The position numbers and the translations under genes were made by a program. Under the pieces are notes generated by a model. The model was given only the letters and a program-made list of their open reading frames with translations, was not told where the DNA came from and did not search any database. From Methylobacterium sp. R2-1 (GTDB lineage: Bacteria; Pseudomonadota; Alphaproteobacteria; Rhizobiales; Beijerinckiaceae), in NCBI RefSeq assembly GCF_014191355.1, contig NZ_JACHWM010000017.1, forward strand, positions 1 to 64,000: 64,000 bases of DNA. The letters are read 5' to 3'. The stretch's first letter is position 1. Each line of letters starts with the position of its first letter. This document shows, piece after piece, positions 34,560 to 43,975 of the stretch.

Positions 34560-36911
34560 ATGCCATTGTTCCTGTCGGGCGCCGCCGGCGTCACCGCAGC
34601 GCGCCGTGTCGCTCGTCTCCTCGCCGCGTCGTCGCTCGCTCTGCCTGGAGCGGCTCAAGCGGAAACCGCCAACGAAGCCGTCATCCTCGAAGAACTCGCC
34701 GTGACCGGCGAAGGCAATTCGCGGCGCGGGGCGGGAGGCGGTTCCGATTCGCCCGGCTTCGGCATCGCCGCCCCGCCGGGCGCGGCGCCCGTTGTCATCG
34801 AGCGCCCGGTCGGTCAGGTCGTTACTGCGGTAGGCCGCGAGGGCACCATCGCCAACCGCCCCGCTACCTCCATCGGCACGGTCCTGCTCGACAGTCCCGG
34901 CGTCACGCTGCGTCAGGGCAATGGCGGGCGCGACGTGGTGATCTCGATCCGTGGCAACAACGCTCGCGCAACCGGCGTGACCCGCAACATGGTGGTGCTG
35001 GAGGACGGCTTCCCCGTCACCCAGCCCGATGGCGCCTCGCGCTTCGATCTCGTCGATCCCCGCGCCTATTCGCGCATCGACGTGTTCCGCGGCCCGCAAT
35101 CGGCTTTGTTCGGCAACTACGCCACCGGCGGCGCGCTGGCCTTTCGCACCCGCAGCGGCCGCGAGATCGACGGCTACGAGATCGGCGTCGATGCCGGCAG
35201 CTTCGGCTATCTCAGCCACTCGTTCACCGTCGGAGGCGTGAGCGGCCCGTTCGAGATCAGCCTGTTCGCCAGCGACGTGCGCGCCAACGGCTACCAGGAC
35301 AATTCCTCCTACGACACGCAGACGGTCAATCTGCTGGCGAGCTACACGCCGACCCCGGATAACCGCTTCACCCTCAAGGTCATCAACAACGAGGTCACCG
35401 CCAACATCCCGGCCCGCGCGTCGTTGGACCAGTTCCGCCTCAACCCCTACCAGCGCGGCTGCGAAGCCGCGGCGACGGGGGCACCCGGCTGCACCACCTT
35501 CGGCCTGCTGGCGAACGGCGCCTTCGGCCCGCGAGCGCCGGTGACGGCGGTAGAAGGCGCATTCCGCCGCAACGACCGGCGCACGATCATCGCCGGACGT
35601 TGGGAGCATGACATCGACGCCCAGACCGCGTGGCGGGTGCAGGTCGGCTTCGACGAGCGCAACTACAATCAGCCGTTCTACACGACCTCAGGCCGGGGCA
35701 GCCTGCCCGCGTACTTCGTGCAGACCGACCTGACGCGCCGCGGCGAGCTGTTCGGTCTGCCGGCCGTCGGTTATGCGGCTCTCGCCTACAGCGCCGTCGA
35801 CATCACCGCCTCGGTCTTCAACCGCGCGCCCTATGGAGGGGCCCGGCTCGGCGCGCTGATCGGACTACAGGACACGGTGCAAGCGAATCTCGGCGGCCGG
35901 GCCCGGCTCGAACTCGAACTCGCGCCGCAATGGACGGCCGTAGCCGGGCTCTCCGCCGAGGATTCGAGCATCACCGGGAGCAACCGAACCTTCGCGACGA
36001 ACGCAGCCGGCACGGTCTCGGCGCTCGCCACGGCCGACCGCCGCTTCTTGAACGTGGCGCCGGAACTCGCCCTCGTTTACCGGCCTGCTCCGAACTGGGC
36101 CTTGCGCGGCCGTGTGGCCACGGGCTACGCCACGCCCTCGTTCGCGAGCCTGTTCGTGAACGCCACCGGACTTCCGGGCAACAACACCGACCTGACGACA
36201 CAGGAGAATCTCGGGTTCGATCTCGGCGCCGATTTCATCCCCCTGGAGGGACTGCGGCTCAGCGTGACCGGCTTCTACGAGTTCTTCCGCAACGAGTTCG
36301 TCACGCAGTCACCGGGCGCCGGCCTGCTGAACTATACCTTCAACGCGCCGGCCTCCGAGCATCGGGGCATCGAGGTCGGAGCCGATTGGACCCTCGCCAC
36401 CGGCTGGCGGGGCGTGCTGGCCTATACCTTCGACGATCAGGTCTACACCGAGTACGTCGAGCAGATCAGCGCCGGCAGCCTCAGCGCGCGCTTCGACCGC
36501 GCCGGCCACCGCATTCCCGGCGTGCCGGCCCACCAGCTTCTGGCGCGGGTCGGTTACGATGTGCCAGCGGGGCCGCTGGCCGGGCTCGGCGGCTTCGCCG
36601 AAGTGGTGGCCCAGGATGGCTACTATGTCGACAATGCCAACTTCCTGAAGGTGCCGGGCTTCGCGATCCTGAACCTCAACATCCACTACTCGGCCCTGCT
36701 GCCGTACGGATACGCTCGGCGGATCGACCTCTACGGCGAGCTGCGCAACGTCCTCGACACGGCGTATGTCGGCTCAGCCAACCCGCTGGCCAACACTATC
36801 AGCGCCGCGACGGGCGCGCAGAACGGCCGCGCCGTCCTCGCCGGCACGACGGGCTCGATCTTCGCCGGACCACCGCGGACGTTCGTGGCGGGCATGAAGC
36901 TGTCGTTCTGA
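34560..36911 (+). CDS. TonB-dependent receptor
   Basis: The 783-residue outer-membrane receptor has a signal peptide ending near AQA (residue 33) and a TonB-box-like stretch EELAVTGEG near 43. The plug domain has SIGTVLLDSPGVTLRQGNGG and VFRGPQSALFGNYATGGALA near 105-195. A 22-strand-type barrel follows, ending in the C-terminal aromatic motif GMKLSF. The ligand is unknown. The upstream DUF2946-like gene suggests a metal such as copper, but siderophore or cobalamin uptake cannot be excluded. Confidence 0.9.
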   Translation: MPLFLSGAAGVTAARRVARLLAASSLALPGAAQAETANEAVILEELAVTGEGNSRRGAGGGSDSPGFGIAAPPGAAPVVIERPVGQVVTAVGREGTIANRPATSIGTVLLDSPGVTLRQGNGGRDVVISIRGNNARATGVTRNMVVLEDGFPVTQPDGASRFDLVDPRAYSRIDVFRGPQSALFGNYATGGALAFRTRSGREIDGYEIGVDAGSFGYLSHSFTVGGVSGPFEISLFASDVRANGYQDNSSYDTQTVNLLASYTPTPDNRFTLKVINNEVTANIPARASLDQFRLNPYQRGCEAAATGAPGCTTFGLLANGAFGPRAPVTAVEGAFRRNDRRTIIAGRWEHDIDAQTAWRVQVGFDERNYNQPFYTTSGRGSLPAYFVQTDLTRRGELFGLPAVGYAALAYSAVDITASVFNRAPYGGARLGALIGLQDTVQANLGGRARLELELAPQWTAVAGLSAEDSSITGSNRTFATNAAGTVSALATADRRFLNVAPELALVYRPAPNWALRGRVATGYATPSFASLFVNATGLPGNNTDLTTQENLGFDLGADFIPLEGLRLSVTGFYEFFRNEFVTQSPGAGLLNYTFNAPASEHRGIEVGADWTLATGWRGVLAYTFDDQVYTEYVEQISAGSLSARFDRAGHRIPGVPAHQLLARVGYDVPAGPLAGLGGFAEVVAQDGYYVDNANFLKVPGFAILNLNIHYSALLPYGYARRIDLYGELRNVLDTAYVGSANPLANTISAATGAQNGRAVLAGTTGSIFAGPPRTFVAGMKLSF

Positions 36912-36983
36912 CAGCGATCGCGGATCGGCCGGCCACTTCCGCACCCCTTCTCCACGCCCGGCGGCAACAGGCAGGAACCGGCA

Positions 36984-38009
36984 TCAGGTGTGCTCGGCGG
37001 CGGTCTCGTCCTTGTCGCCCGGCATCGCCTCCGCGCTCCCGCCGCGGAGGAAGCGGGCCTGAAGCTCGGCGACGCGGCGGGCCGATTGAGCGTGTTTCGG
37101 TGAGACAGCTTTCGAAGGCGTCATCCCGCGCTTGACCGCCAGGAGATCCGGATCGCCCCAGCGGTCGAGCAAGATCTGGAAAGCCGCGTGACGGGCGGTA
37201 TCGAAGGGGATGCGGCGGCCCGATCCGTCCTTGTAGGGGTGGGGCGGATGCATCCCTGCGCAGGGCACGAAGCCATCGGGGATCGGAGTCGTCGCTGCGT
37301 GCGTGCGCCCCGCCCGAAGAAGCTTCGGCAGAACATGCGTGTGCGGCCCCTCGGGACTCATCCCGCCGGGAGCGGGGATTGGCGCATAGACCTCGATCCG
37401 CCCGATGCGCGCGAGGAAGATCCGATGCAGGCTCATCGCCACGAGGCGCGGGCCGATCGGGTTGTCAGGGGCGAAGAACGGCCTGCCGACGCCCGCACGC
37501 AGGCATGCGACGGCCTCGGGATCGCTTGCGCGCAGGCAGGCATCGACGGCCAGCAGCCCGAGCCCGAGATCGAACAGAATTGCCTCGCGGTCCTCGGCCC
37601 GGGCCGCCTCCTGGTCGGGGCCGAGTTCGGTGACCACGCTTCGCCCATTCATGGCGCAGGCGGATTCGGGAAGGCAAAGCGCTACGGCGTGGTTGTAGCC
37701 GTCGGAGAAGCCGGTCTCGTATGCGACGGGCCGCAGATCGGCGCTCGGGCTCAGAGCGATGGCACCGCGGGCGGTGGCGAGCCCCATCCGCGCATCGGGA
37801 AGGGTGCGCACCGCCTCGTCCTCGTCGCGCATGAACTCGGCGAGGGCGCCGAAGCTGCCGAGACTCCAAGTGACTTGGGCATCGGCCAGAGCGCCGCGCA
37901 GCAGCGTTGCGACGTCGGCGGCCTCCACCCATCCCGTCCGGTGACCGCGCGCAAAGGCCCAGGACCTGTCGGGCGCGGGTCGATCCGGCGAAGCCGGGAT
38001 CACTCCCAC
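36984..38009 (-). CDS. Conserved-looking hypothetical protein, 341 aa
   Basis: I do not recognise this family with confidence. It is a soluble alpha/beta protein without signal or membrane helix. Notable segments are VAYETGFSDGYNHAVALCLP near residue 95, RAEDREAILFDLGLG near 136 and PHTHVLPKLL near 223 with CAGMHPPHPYKDGSGR near 248. The histidine-rich part could hold a metal or active site. Its start overlaps the last 10 bp of guaA, so translational coupling to GMP synthase is likely; a metabolic link is only inferred. Confidence 0.75.
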   Translation of the reverse strand: MGVIPASPDRPAPDRSWAFARGHRTGWVEAADVATLLRGALADAQVTWSLGSFGALAEFMRDEDEAVRTLPDARMGLATARGAIALSPSADLRPVAYETGFSDGYNHAVALCLPESACAMNGRSVVTELGPDQEAARAEDREAILFDLGLGLLAVDACLRASDPEAVACLRAGVGRPFFAPDNPIGPRLVAMSLHRIFLARIGRIEVYAPIPAPGGMSPEGPHTHVLPKLLRAGRTHAATTPIPDGFVPCAGMHPPHPYKDGSGRRIPFDTARHAAFQILLDRWGDPDLLAVKRGMTPSKAVSPKHAQSARRVAELQARFLRGGSAEAMPGDKDETAAEHT

Positions 38010-39565
38010 TCGATCGTGCCGGGCGGCTTCGAGGTGATGTCGTAGGTCACCCGGTTGATGCCCTTCACCTCGTTGATGATCCGCGTGGCGACGCGGCCGA
38101 GGAAGGCCATGTCGAAGGGGTAGAAATCGGCGGTCATGCCGTCGACGGAAGTGACGGCCCGCAGTGCACAGACGTGGTCGTAGGTACGTCCGTCGCCCAT
38201 GACACCGACCGTCTTCACCGGCAGGATCACCGCAAACGCCTGCCAGATCGTGTCGTAGAGCCCGGCCTGCCGGATCTCATCCAGATAGATCGCGTCGGCT
38301 TTGCGCAGCGCTTCCAGCTTCTCGCGGGTGATGATTCCGGGGCAGCGGATGGCAAGGCCGGGTCCGGGGAAGGGATGGCGGCCGACGAAGCTCTCGGGCA
38401 GACCGAGTTCACGTCCGAGCAGACGCACCTCGTCCTTGAATAGCTCGCGCAGAGGCTCCACGAGCCGCATGTTCATGCGCTCGGGCAGGCCGCCGACATT
38501 GTGGTGGCTCTTGATGGTCACGGAGGGACCGCCGGAGAACGAGACGCTCTCGATCACGTCCGGGTAGAGCGTGCCCTGGGCGAGAAAGGCGGCGCCGCCG
38601 ATCTTGTTCGCCTCGGCCTCGAACACGTCGATGAACAGGCGGCCGATCGTCTTGCGCTTCACCTCGGGGTCATCGACCCCTTCGAGGGCACCGATGAACA
38701 GGTCCTGCGCCTGAACGTGGACGAGCGGGATGTTGTAGTGGTCGCGGAACAGGCGGACCACCTCGTCGCCCTCGCCGAGGCGCATCAGGCCATGGTCGAC
38801 GAAGACGCAGGTGAGCTGATCGCCGATCGCCTCGTGGATCAGCACCGCCGCAACCGAGGAATCGACACCGCCGGAGAGGCCGCAAATGACCTTTTCCTTG
38901 CCGACCTGCTCGCGGATCTTGGCGATCGCCTCCTCGCGGTAGGTGCCCATGGTCCAGTCGCCGGAGCAGCCGGCGATGTCGCGCACGAAGTTGCGGATCA
39001 GCAGCGCGCCGTGGGGCGTGTGATGCACCTCCGGATGGAACTGCACCGCGTAGTAGTGGCGGCCCTCGTCCGCCACGGCGGCGAAGGGGGCGTTGCGCGA
39101 CATTGCGATGGTGGCGAAGCCGTCCGGCAGCTTCGTGACGCGGTCGCCGTGGCTCATCCAGACCGGATATTTCTCGCCGACATGCCAGACGCCCTTGAAG
39201 AGCGGGGAGTCCGAGAGAATCTCGACCTCGGCCCGGCCGAACTCGGCATGGTGGCCACCCTCGACCTCGCCGCCGAGCTGGGCCGCCATGGTCTGCTGGC
39301 CGTAGCAGATGCCGAAGACCGGCACGCCGGATTCGAAGATCTTTTGCGGGGCCCGCGGGGAAAGGTCCGTCGTCACCGATTCGGGCCCGCCCGACAGGAT
39401 CACGCCCTTGGGCCGGTGCTCGTCGAAGGCGGCCTCGGCCTTCGTGAACGGCACGATCTCGCAATAGACGCCCTCCTCGCGCACGCGGCGGGCGATAAGC
39501 TGCGTCACCTGGGAGCCGAAATCGACGATCAGGATCTTGTCGTGGTGGGACGTGTCGATGGTCAT
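38000..39565 (-). CDS. guaA: GMP synthase (glutamine-hydrolysing)
   Basis: This enzyme converts XMP to GMP using ATP and glutamine. The 521-residue product has an N-terminal class I amidotransferase domain with the nucleophile cysteine in VFGICYGQQTMAAQLGG near residue 84 and the His/Glu pair in VQFHPEVHHTPHG near 175. An ATP pyrophosphatase domain follows with P-loop GLSGGVDSSVAA near 230. The C-terminal dimerisation domain ends PPGTIEWE, the usual terminus. guaB lies 7 kb away on the same strand. Confidence 0.98.
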   Translation of the reverse strand: MTIDTSHHDKILIVDFGSQVTQLIARRVREEGVYCEIVPFTKAEAAFDEHRPKGVILSGGPESVTTDLSPRAPQKIFESGVPVFGICYGQQTMAAQLGGEVEGGHHAEFGRAEVEILSDSPLFKGVWHVGEKYPVWMSHGDRVTKLPDGFATIAMSRNAPFAAVADEGRHYYAVQFHPEVHHTPHGALLIRNFVRDIAGCSGDWTMGTYREEAIAKIREQVGKEKVICGLSGGVDSSVAAVLIHEAIGDQLTCVFVDHGLMRLGEGDEVVRLFRDHYNIPLVHVQAQDLFIGALEGVDDPEVKRKTIGRLFIDVFEAEANKIGGAAFLAQGTLYPDVIESVSFSGGPSVTIKSHHNVGGLPERMNMRLVEPLRELFKDEVRLLGRELGLPESFVGRHPFPGPGLAIRCPGIITREKLEALRKADAIYLDEIRQAGLYDTIWQAFAVILPVKTVGVMGDGRTYDHVCALRAVTSVDGMTADFYPFDMAFLGRVATRIINEVKGINRVTYDITSKPPGTIEWE

Positions 39566-39734
39566 GCTGCCTCGGGCCTTCTGCGCTACCGGTTAGACGA
39601 GGCCTCGTAGCCGCGCAACGCGCGCCGTGTCGGGGGGCACATGCGGCGGCCCTCAAGTCACCGCCGTTAATCTCACGTTCACGAATTCGGGGCGACACGG
39701 CACGCCCCTCGAAACGGACAGGAGCCATCCGACC

Positions 39735-39962
39735 ATGAGAGCAGCCCTCTTCGGAATCGCCGTCACGATCGCAGGTTTCGGCGCCACCGCGCCGGCCCAG
39801 GCCCTTCCCCTTTCCGGCGCCGCTCCGCTGACGGAAGGTCTTTTCCAGCAGGCGCAGTACAGCCGCCGCGTCATCCGCGGTCCTCGCTGCAAGACCGTCG
39901 TCACGAAGCGCCGCAGCCGGTTCGGCCGGGTCGTCATCACCCGCGAGCGCCGCTGCTTCTGA
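39735..39962 (+). CDS. Hypothetical secreted basic protein, 75 aa
   Basis: The product has a clean signal peptide (residues 1-23, ending AQA). The mature part is about 50 residues, rich in Arg/Lys, with two cysteines (GPRCKTVV and RERRCF at the very C-terminus). The family is not recognised; small periplasmic proteins of this shape are common in Methylobacterium. GGAG precedes ATG 39735. A strong terminator follows. Confidence 0.7.
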   Translation: MRAALFGIAVTIAGFGATAPAQALPLSGAAPLTEGLFQQAQYSRRVIRGPRCKTVVTKRRSRFGRVVITRERRCF

Positions 39963-39989
39963 TCAGCGTCTCCTCACGCAGGACGACAA

Positions 39990-40020
39990 GCGGCCCCCGG
40001 AGACGGGGGCCGCTTTTTTT
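39990..40020 (+). terminator. Strong intrinsic terminator
   Basis: GCGGCCCCCG, loop GAGA, CGGGGGCCGC, then seven T. The ten-pair perfect stem lies 27 bp after the 75-aa gene. The T-run touches the stop codon of the convergent hydrolase gene. Confidence 0.92.
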
Positions 40021-41047
40021 ACGACTTCAGCAGGCCGTGGCCGCGCATCCAAGCCATGAAGAGCGCAGGCCAGGCCGCCGCCGGGCTTCCCGGCACGCCC
40101 AGCCCGAAGCCGTGGCCGCCGCGCTCGAACAGGTGCATCTCCGCCGGCACCTTCGCTGCCCGCAAAGCTGCGTACATCAGCAGCGGATGGTCGGTCACCG
40201 CGATCCGGTCGTCCGACGCCTGGACCATGAAGACCGGCGGCGTACGCTCGTTGACCTGGACCTCCACCGAGTAGGCCCGCCGCCGCGCATCGGGCGGATC
40301 GTCGCCGACAAGCACCCGGCGGCTCGACATGGTGCGGTCGAACGGCTTCCGCATGGTGATGATCGGGTAGATCAGCCCGGCGAAGGAAGGGCGGGCGCTG
40401 AGGCCGTCCGCATCGTCCATGTCGTCGTAGAGATCCTGCTCGGCATCGGTCGCGGTCACGCCCATCAGATGGCCGCCCGCGGAGAAGCCGAGCACGCCGA
40501 TCCGATCCGGATCGAGCCCGTATTCCTCCGCCTTCCAGCGGATGAGGCGCATGGCCCGCTGCGCATCCTGCCGCGGCGCGTCGGGACCGTCGCGCCATTC
40601 CTCGCTCGGAAGCCGGTAGACCAGCACGAAGGCGGTGATGCCGGCGCGCGCCAGCCATTGTCCCACCGGCAGTCCCTCGTTGCCGATGTCGATGCGCAGG
40701 TAGCCGCCACCCGCAGCGATTAGGACACCGGCCCCGTTCGGGCGTTCGGGACGGATGACGAGGAGGCAGGGGCGCGCCACGGCGGTGATGACGCCGGTCA
40801 GGGTTTCGTCGAACCGGTATTCCGAGCGGAACGGGCCGCCGCCCCCCGGCGGTAGATCCGGCCACAGATCGATGACTTCGAGGTCCGAGCCGGGTGCGGA
40901 TTTCGGCAGAGGCTGGACGATATCACCGGTCTGCGGACGAACCGGAAGACGCAAGGCCGGTTGCAGGTCCGATTGCTGCGCCCGCGTCCCGGCCCCGGTC
41001 AGCACCGTCGCCGTCCCTGCGAGGAGGGCTCGCCGATGGAGCGTCAT
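40019..41047 (-). CDS. Alpha/beta hydrolase (acetylesterase/Aes-like), exported
   Basis: The 342-residue product starts with an Arg-containing signal (LHRRALLAGTATVLTGAG), possibly Tat. The hydrolase fold shows an oxyanion-hole region ILIAAGGGYLRI, the nucleophile elbow GVLGFSAGGHLMG near residue 190, an acidic residue in FMVQASDDRIAV near 285 and the catalytic histidine in ERGGHGFGLG near 320. Related proteins are esterases that deacetylate polysaccharides. The substrate is unknown. ATG 41047 follows the family-typical N-terminus; an upstream ATG at 41101 is less likely. Confidence 0.87.
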   Translation of the reverse strand: MTLHRRALLAGTATVLTGAGTRAQQSDLQPALRLPVRPQTGDIVQPLPKSAPGSDLEVIDLWPDLPPGGGGPFRSEYRFDETLTGVITAVARPCLLVIRPERPNGAGVLIAAGGGYLRIDIGNEGLPVGQWLARAGITAFVLVYRLPSEEWRDGPDAPRQDAQRAMRLIRWKAEEYGLDPDRIGVLGFSAGGHLMGVTATDAEQDLYDDMDDADGLSARPSFAGLIYPIITMRKPFDRTMSSRRVLVGDDPPDARRRAYSVEVQVNERTPPVFMVQASDDRIAVTDHPLLMYAALRAAKVPAEMHLFERGGHGFGLGVPGSPAAAWPALFMAWMRGHGLLKS

Positions 41048-41182
41048 GGTCTGGGCCTCGCCGTCATCGCAACTCCCGCCGCGGCACCGCGCAGGATTCA
41101 CGTCCGTGGCGGCGGCTTCAACGTGTCCCCTACGCGGCTCCCGTGGACAACCGCGTACGCCTGCGACCGATCCGACACCCGC

Positions 41183-42610
41183 TCAGCTTTTGCGTGTCAT
41201 CGTCGCGACATAGAAGCCATCGGTGCCGGTCATTGCCGGGCTCATCTGGATACCGCGCGCCGTCCGGCGGACCCTTTCATCGAGACCTGCGACAGCAGCA
41301 AGATCGGTCGCGACCGCCTGGATCGCACCGCGTCCGCGTTGGAGCAGCCCGTCCACGGCGGCATCGTTCTCCTCGGGCAGGAGCGAGCAAGTGACGTAGA
41401 CGAGGGTTCCACCGGGACGCAGGAGTTTGGCCGCCCGGTCGAGCACCTCGGACTGCTCGGCGATCCGGCCGGCGAGGCTGCCCGGCCGCAGGCGCCACTT
41501 GGCGTCGGGATTGCGGCGCCACGTGCCGGTGCCGGTGCAGGGCGCATCGACGAGCACCCGATCGACCGTACCGTCGAGATCGGCCAGCACGTCGGAGCGT
41601 GCCTTGCCAGTGCGCGGCGTGCGCACCTCGACCTGCGCGCCAGCGCGGCGCAGGCGCTCGTGGATCGGCGCGAGCCGGCGCGGATCGGCATCGGTGGCGA
41701 TGAGCCGGGCGGCATTGCCGGTGATCGCGGCGAGCGCCAGCGACTTGCCGCCCCCACCGGCGCAGAGATCGACGACGGTCTCGCCCGGCCTCGCCGCGGC
41801 CAGCAGGCTCGCGATCTGTGAGCCCTCGTCCTGAATCTCGAATCCGCCTTCCAGAAACAGCGGATCGACGTGGAGCGCCGGGCCGCGCCCGTCCTCGCCC
41901 AGCGGGATGCGCAGCCCGAGGGCAGAGAGCGGCGTCGCTTCAGGCGAGAGGTCGGCGAGCGTCGCCAAGGCCGCCTCGCGGCTCTGCTTCAGTGTGTTGA
42001 CGCGAATGTCGAGCGGCGCCCGGCGGCCGAGCGCACGCAGCTCGGGCAGGAGCGCATCACCGAATACTGCCGTCAGCGAAGGCAGCACGAAAGCTGGCGC
42101 ATCGCCCGCGATCTCGGGCGGCGCATCGGCGAGACTTCCCTCCACCAGCCGCTTCCGCTCGTCCTCGGTGAGGGGAGGGGGCGCGAAGCGCGCACCGTCG
42201 AACAAAGAGGCGATGCTCGGCTCGGCCAGGCCGCGCTGCAGGCGCAGCATGCCGATGACAATGGCGCGGCCGGTCTCCCCGCCCATGATCCAGGCGGCGG
42301 AGGCCCGGCGCCGCAGGCCGTCATAGACGAGGCTCGCGATCGCCGCTCGGTCGCCGGAGCCGGCGAAGCGGTGAGCGAGGCCCCAATCCTTGAGGGCATC
42401 GGCGGCCGGGCGGCGGCGCTCAGCGATGTCGTCCAGGATCTCGATGGCGGCGGAGAGGCGGGCGGAGGGGGTCAGGATCAGCTCCGGAAACGTTTCGTTA
42501 AACTTGCCACCGTGCGGCCACGCTTGGACCCGCAGCCCGACACGATACGGCCGAGCTTCCGGCTTTTTACCCGTCCAGAACGGCACGATGGCCCCGTCCG
42601 TCAAGGACAT
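41183..42610 (-). CDS. rsmB: RsmB/NOP-family RNA (cytosine-C5) methyltransferase
   Basis: The 475-residue product has an N-terminal NusB-like region and a C-terminal Rossmann methyltransferase. The latter has SAM loop VVDLCAGGGGKSLALAA near residue 283, motif IV DAPCTGTGTWRRNPDAKWR near 363 and the catalytic cysteine in YVTCSLLPEEN near 420. The family methylates C5 of cytosine in 16S rRNA (m5C967 in E. coli). Its first 35 codons look atypical, but no alternative start with a ribosome site exists nearby, so ATG 42610 is kept. Confidence 0.9.
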   Translation of the reverse strand: MSLTDGAIVPFWTGKKPEARPYRVGLRVQAWPHGGKFNETFPELILTPSARLSAAIEILDDIAERRRPAADALKDWGLAHRFAGSGDRAAIASLVYDGLRRRASAAWIMGGETGRAIVIGMLRLQRGLAEPSIASLFDGARFAPPPLTEDERKRLVEGSLADAPPEIAGDAPAFVLPSLTAVFGDALLPELRALGRRAPLDIRVNTLKQSREAALATLADLSPEATPLSALGLRIPLGEDGRGPALHVDPLFLEGGFEIQDEGSQIASLLAAARPGETVVDLCAGGGGKSLALAAITGNAARLIATDADPRRLAPIHERLRRAGAQVEVRTPRTGKARSDVLADLDGTVDRVLVDAPCTGTGTWRRNPDAKWRLRPGSLAGRIAEQSEVLDRAAKLLRPGGTLVYVTCSLLPEENDAAVDGLLQRGRGAIQAVATDLAAVAGLDERVRRTARGIQMSPAMTGTDGFYVATMTRKS

Positions 42611-42630
42611 GTGAGGAAAGGACCCCCGGG

Positions 42631-42807
42631 ATGCCGTCCCTGAAGCCCGTCGTCTGCGCGAGCCTGCTCGCGCTCACGCTCGCCGCCTGCTCCACTGCGC
42701 CGGCCGCGCCCAGCCTCGACCCAGTGCCTCCGCCCGCCCGCCGGCCGGACGCCAAGACCCAGCTTGAATACGGCAACCCGCCTCCGCCGCCGCCCGGCCG
42801 ATACTGA
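42631..42807 (+). CDS. Small lipoprotein, 58 aa
   Basis: The product has a lipoprotein signal peptide with lipobox LAAC and cysteine at residue 20. A short proline-rich tail follows (SLDPVPPPARRPD ... PPPPPGRY). GAGGAAAGG lies upstream of ATG 42631. It is divergent from the RsmB-type gene with start codons 20 bp apart and convergent with the reductase gene. It may be a small outer-membrane or periplasmic structural lipoprotein; the family is not recognised. Confidence 0.75.
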   Translation: MPSLKPVVCASLLALTLAACSTAPAAPSLDPVPPPARRPDAKTQLEYGNPPPPPPGRY

Positions 42808-42829
42808 CGAACGGTGCGGGCGGGGCTGC

Positions 42830-43768
42830 TCAAGCCGCTTCGCGGGCGCGCCGGTGCTCGTAGGCCTTGAGGTGCGTCAGCACCCGGTCGAGCACCGGCG
42901 TCTCCACGCCCTTGGACCGCCCGCGCTCGATCAGGTCACCGACGATGTGGTCGGCCTCGATACGGGCGCCTCCTTCGATGTCGCGCAGCATAGAGGCCGT
43001 CATCGCCGAGCTTTCGGCCGTCAGCATCTTGCGGGCGCCGGCAAACACCTTCTCGCGGGCACCGTTGCCGTTGGCGGCGGCCACCGCTTGGCACTCGTCG
43101 TGCAGCGCCTCGATGAACGCCCTTCCGCCGGGCGCCGCGACGATGTCGCCCACGGCGGCCCGCATCGAAGTGGTCGCCCCCGCGAGCGTCGCGAGGAAGA
43201 CCCACTTCTCCCACATCTCGAGCAGGATCTTGTCGCTGGCACGCGGCTGGAAGCGTACGCCCTCCATCTGCGCTTCGATGCGCCCGATCCGCTCGGAGCG
43301 CGAGCCGTCGCGTTCACCATAGGTGAGGCTGTGCAAGTCGGTCATCTGCCGGATGGCGCCGTCGCCTGTCAGCGTAGCGACGATGCCGCAGCTTCCTCCC
43401 AGCACCCGGTCTGCACCGAAGGCCTGATCCAGCACGTCGAGATGGCGCAGACCGTTGAGGATCGGCAGCACCGCCGTGCCGGGACCGACGGCGGGTCCGA
43501 CATCCGCCACCGCCGTGTCGAGGTCGTAAGCCTTGGCGGAGAGGAGCACGAGATCGAACGGGCCGGCTTCGGCCAGCCGGTCGGCCGTCACTGTCTGCGG
43601 CGCCGGAATATGCAGGTCGCCGACAGGGCTGAGGACCCGCAGTCCGTCTGCCGCGAGCCGCTCGGCGCGCGCCGGACGCACGAGGAAGGTGACATCTCGC
43701 CCGGCTTCCGCCAGCCGTGCCCCGAAATAGCCGCCGGTCGCGCCGGCCCCGACCACGAGAATCCGCAT
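42830..43768 (-). CDS. Ketopantoate reductase family (PanE/ApbA) NADP-dependent oxidoreductase
   Basis: The 312-residue product has an N-terminal NADP-binding fold starting MRILVVGAGATGGYFGARLA. The family lysine is in VLLSAKAYDL near residue 72, with NGLRHLDVL near 100 and the second conserved lysine in KILLEMWEKWVFLATLAG near 180. PanE reduces 2-dehydropantoate to pantoate for CoA synthesis, but several paralogues with other substrates exist. GGGAGGACG precedes ATG 43768. Confidence 0.88.
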   Translation of the reverse strand: MRILVVGAGATGGYFGARLAEAGRDVTFLVRPARAERLAADGLRVLSPVGDLHIPAPQTVTADRLAEAGPFDLVLLSAKAYDLDTAVADVGPAVGPGTAVLPILNGLRHLDVLDQAFGADRVLGGSCGIVATLTGDGAIRQMTDLHSLTYGERDGSRSERIGRIEAQMEGVRFQPRASDKILLEMWEKWVFLATLAGATTSMRAAVGDIVAAPGGRAFIEALHDECQAVAAANGNGAREKVFAGARKMLTAESSAMTASMLRDIEGGARIEADHIVGDLIERGRSKGVETPVLDRVLTHLKAYEHRRAREAA

Positions 43769-43975
43769 CGTCCTCCCCTTTCGTTGCGTCCTCACATATC
43801 GCGATGCCTTCCGTCCCGCACCCTGTCGCCTCAGCGATCCGGTCATTAGTTTCCTCGATGGAGGGATACGCGCCTTGCATAGATCTGGAGTCGCAGCCCG
43901 GCTGCGGCTAAGCTTAGTGACCAGACGGCCCCTGCATTCCGCACCGGCGATTGCTGGCTTCTGCGGATTTCGCCC

